NCBI GenBank assembly: GCA_003497555.1 | Contig: DNNS01000188.1 | Span: 1 to 5,450, forward strand | DNA from: Spirochaetia bacterium | GTDB lineage: Bacteria > Spirochaetota > UBA12135 | Length of the DNA: 5,450 bases | Direction of reading: 5' to 3' | Shown: positions 5,256 to 5,450 of the stretch, in pieces | Layout of the letters: each line of letters starts with the position of its first letter | Numbering within the stretch: the first letter of the stretch is position 1 | The notes under the pieces: model-generated | Told to the model about the DNA's origin: nothing | The model's input: the letters and a program-made list of their open reading frames with translations, nothing else | Databases searched by the model: none | Program-made: the position numbers and the translations under genes

Positions 5256-5450
5256 TCAAATAAAAGAACTCTTTACCGCCCGGGTACTGGTTATAGGCAC
5301 CGGCGCTGCCGGGTACAATGCTGCTGTACATTGCTCGCATTTCGGATTAAAACCGGTTATTATTACCAACCGGCGTACTTACGGTACATCGCGCAATACC
5401 GGTTCCGACAAACAGACCTATTATAAAACCGGCTTGTCGGCAGAAGGCGA
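5248..5450 (+). CDS. FAD-binding flavoprotein, fumarate reductase/succinate dehydrogenase type, C-terminus beyond window
   Basis: Only the first 67 residues lie in the window. ARVLVIGTGAAGYNAAVHCS (11-30) is a Rossmann dinucleotide-binding strand-turn-helix with G-x-G-x-x-G at 17-22. VIIT (37-40) ends the second strand. GTSRNTGSDKQTYYK (46-60) occupies the place where FrdA/SdhA-type proteins contact the flavin; I recall this segment from anaerobe proteins annotated as FAD-binding oxidoreductases, but could not search for it. The start overlaps the end of the LacI-family gene by 8 bp, so it is the third gene of the operon. No Tat or Sec signal is visible, which suggests a cytoplasmic enzyme, unlike secreted flavocytochrome fumarate reductases. 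Substrate-binding and catalytic regions lie outside the window, so reductase, dehydrogenase or oxidase remain open. Confidence 0.78.
   Translation, partial: MPDQIKELFTARVLVIGTGAAGYNAAVHCSHFGLKPVIITNRRTYGTSRNTGSDKQTYYKTGLSAEG

Overview
The window holds six protein-coding genes, four complete and two cut by the edges, arranged around two control regions. I saw no RNA gene, insertion sequence, CRISPR array or phage-like gene. The coding is moderately AT-rich with many A runs. It combines a glycoside hydrolase, a sugar deacetylase, AraC and LacI regulators and an anaerobe-style flavoenzyme operon. This suggests an anaerobic, glycan-using bacterium, perhaps from the Lentisphaerota/PVC group, the Spirochaetota or the Firmicutes. 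That assignment rests on the gene mix and remembered family resemblance, not on a marker gene, and is tentative.

Left arm (1-2024, minus strand): a two-gene operon runs towards the left edge. First comes a PIG-L/LmbE-type zinc deacetylase (2024 to 1263). After a 14-bp gap comes a family 20 glycoside hydrolase (1248 to beyond base 1), whose C-terminus lies outside the window. Neither protein has a visible signal peptide, so both probably act in the cytoplasm on imported N-acetylated amino-sugar oligosaccharides or glycosides.

Centre (2025-2976): a compact divergent control region of about 115 bp separates the deacetylase from an AraC-family activator on the plus strand. Candidate promoters for the two directions abut, which suits an AraC regulator controlling its neighbours and possibly itself.

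Right arm (2977-5450, plus strand): a perfect 24-bp palindrome overlaps the -35 box of an exact-consensus sigma70-type promoter (TTGACA, 17 bp, TATAAT). It drives a tightly packed operon of three genes. These are an Old Yellow Enzyme-family flavin oxidoreductase with a C-terminal 4Fe-4S cysteine cluster, a LacI-family repressor starting on the base after the first gene's stop, and an FAD-binding flavoprotein of the fumarate-reductase type. The flavoprotein overlaps the repressor by 8 bp and runs off the right edge. The likely logic is that the LacI protein represses its own operon through the palindrome until an unknown ligand appears. The operon then makes a reductase pair in which the OYE-like protein could pass electrons to the FAD flavoprotein. 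The substrate cannot be read from the window.
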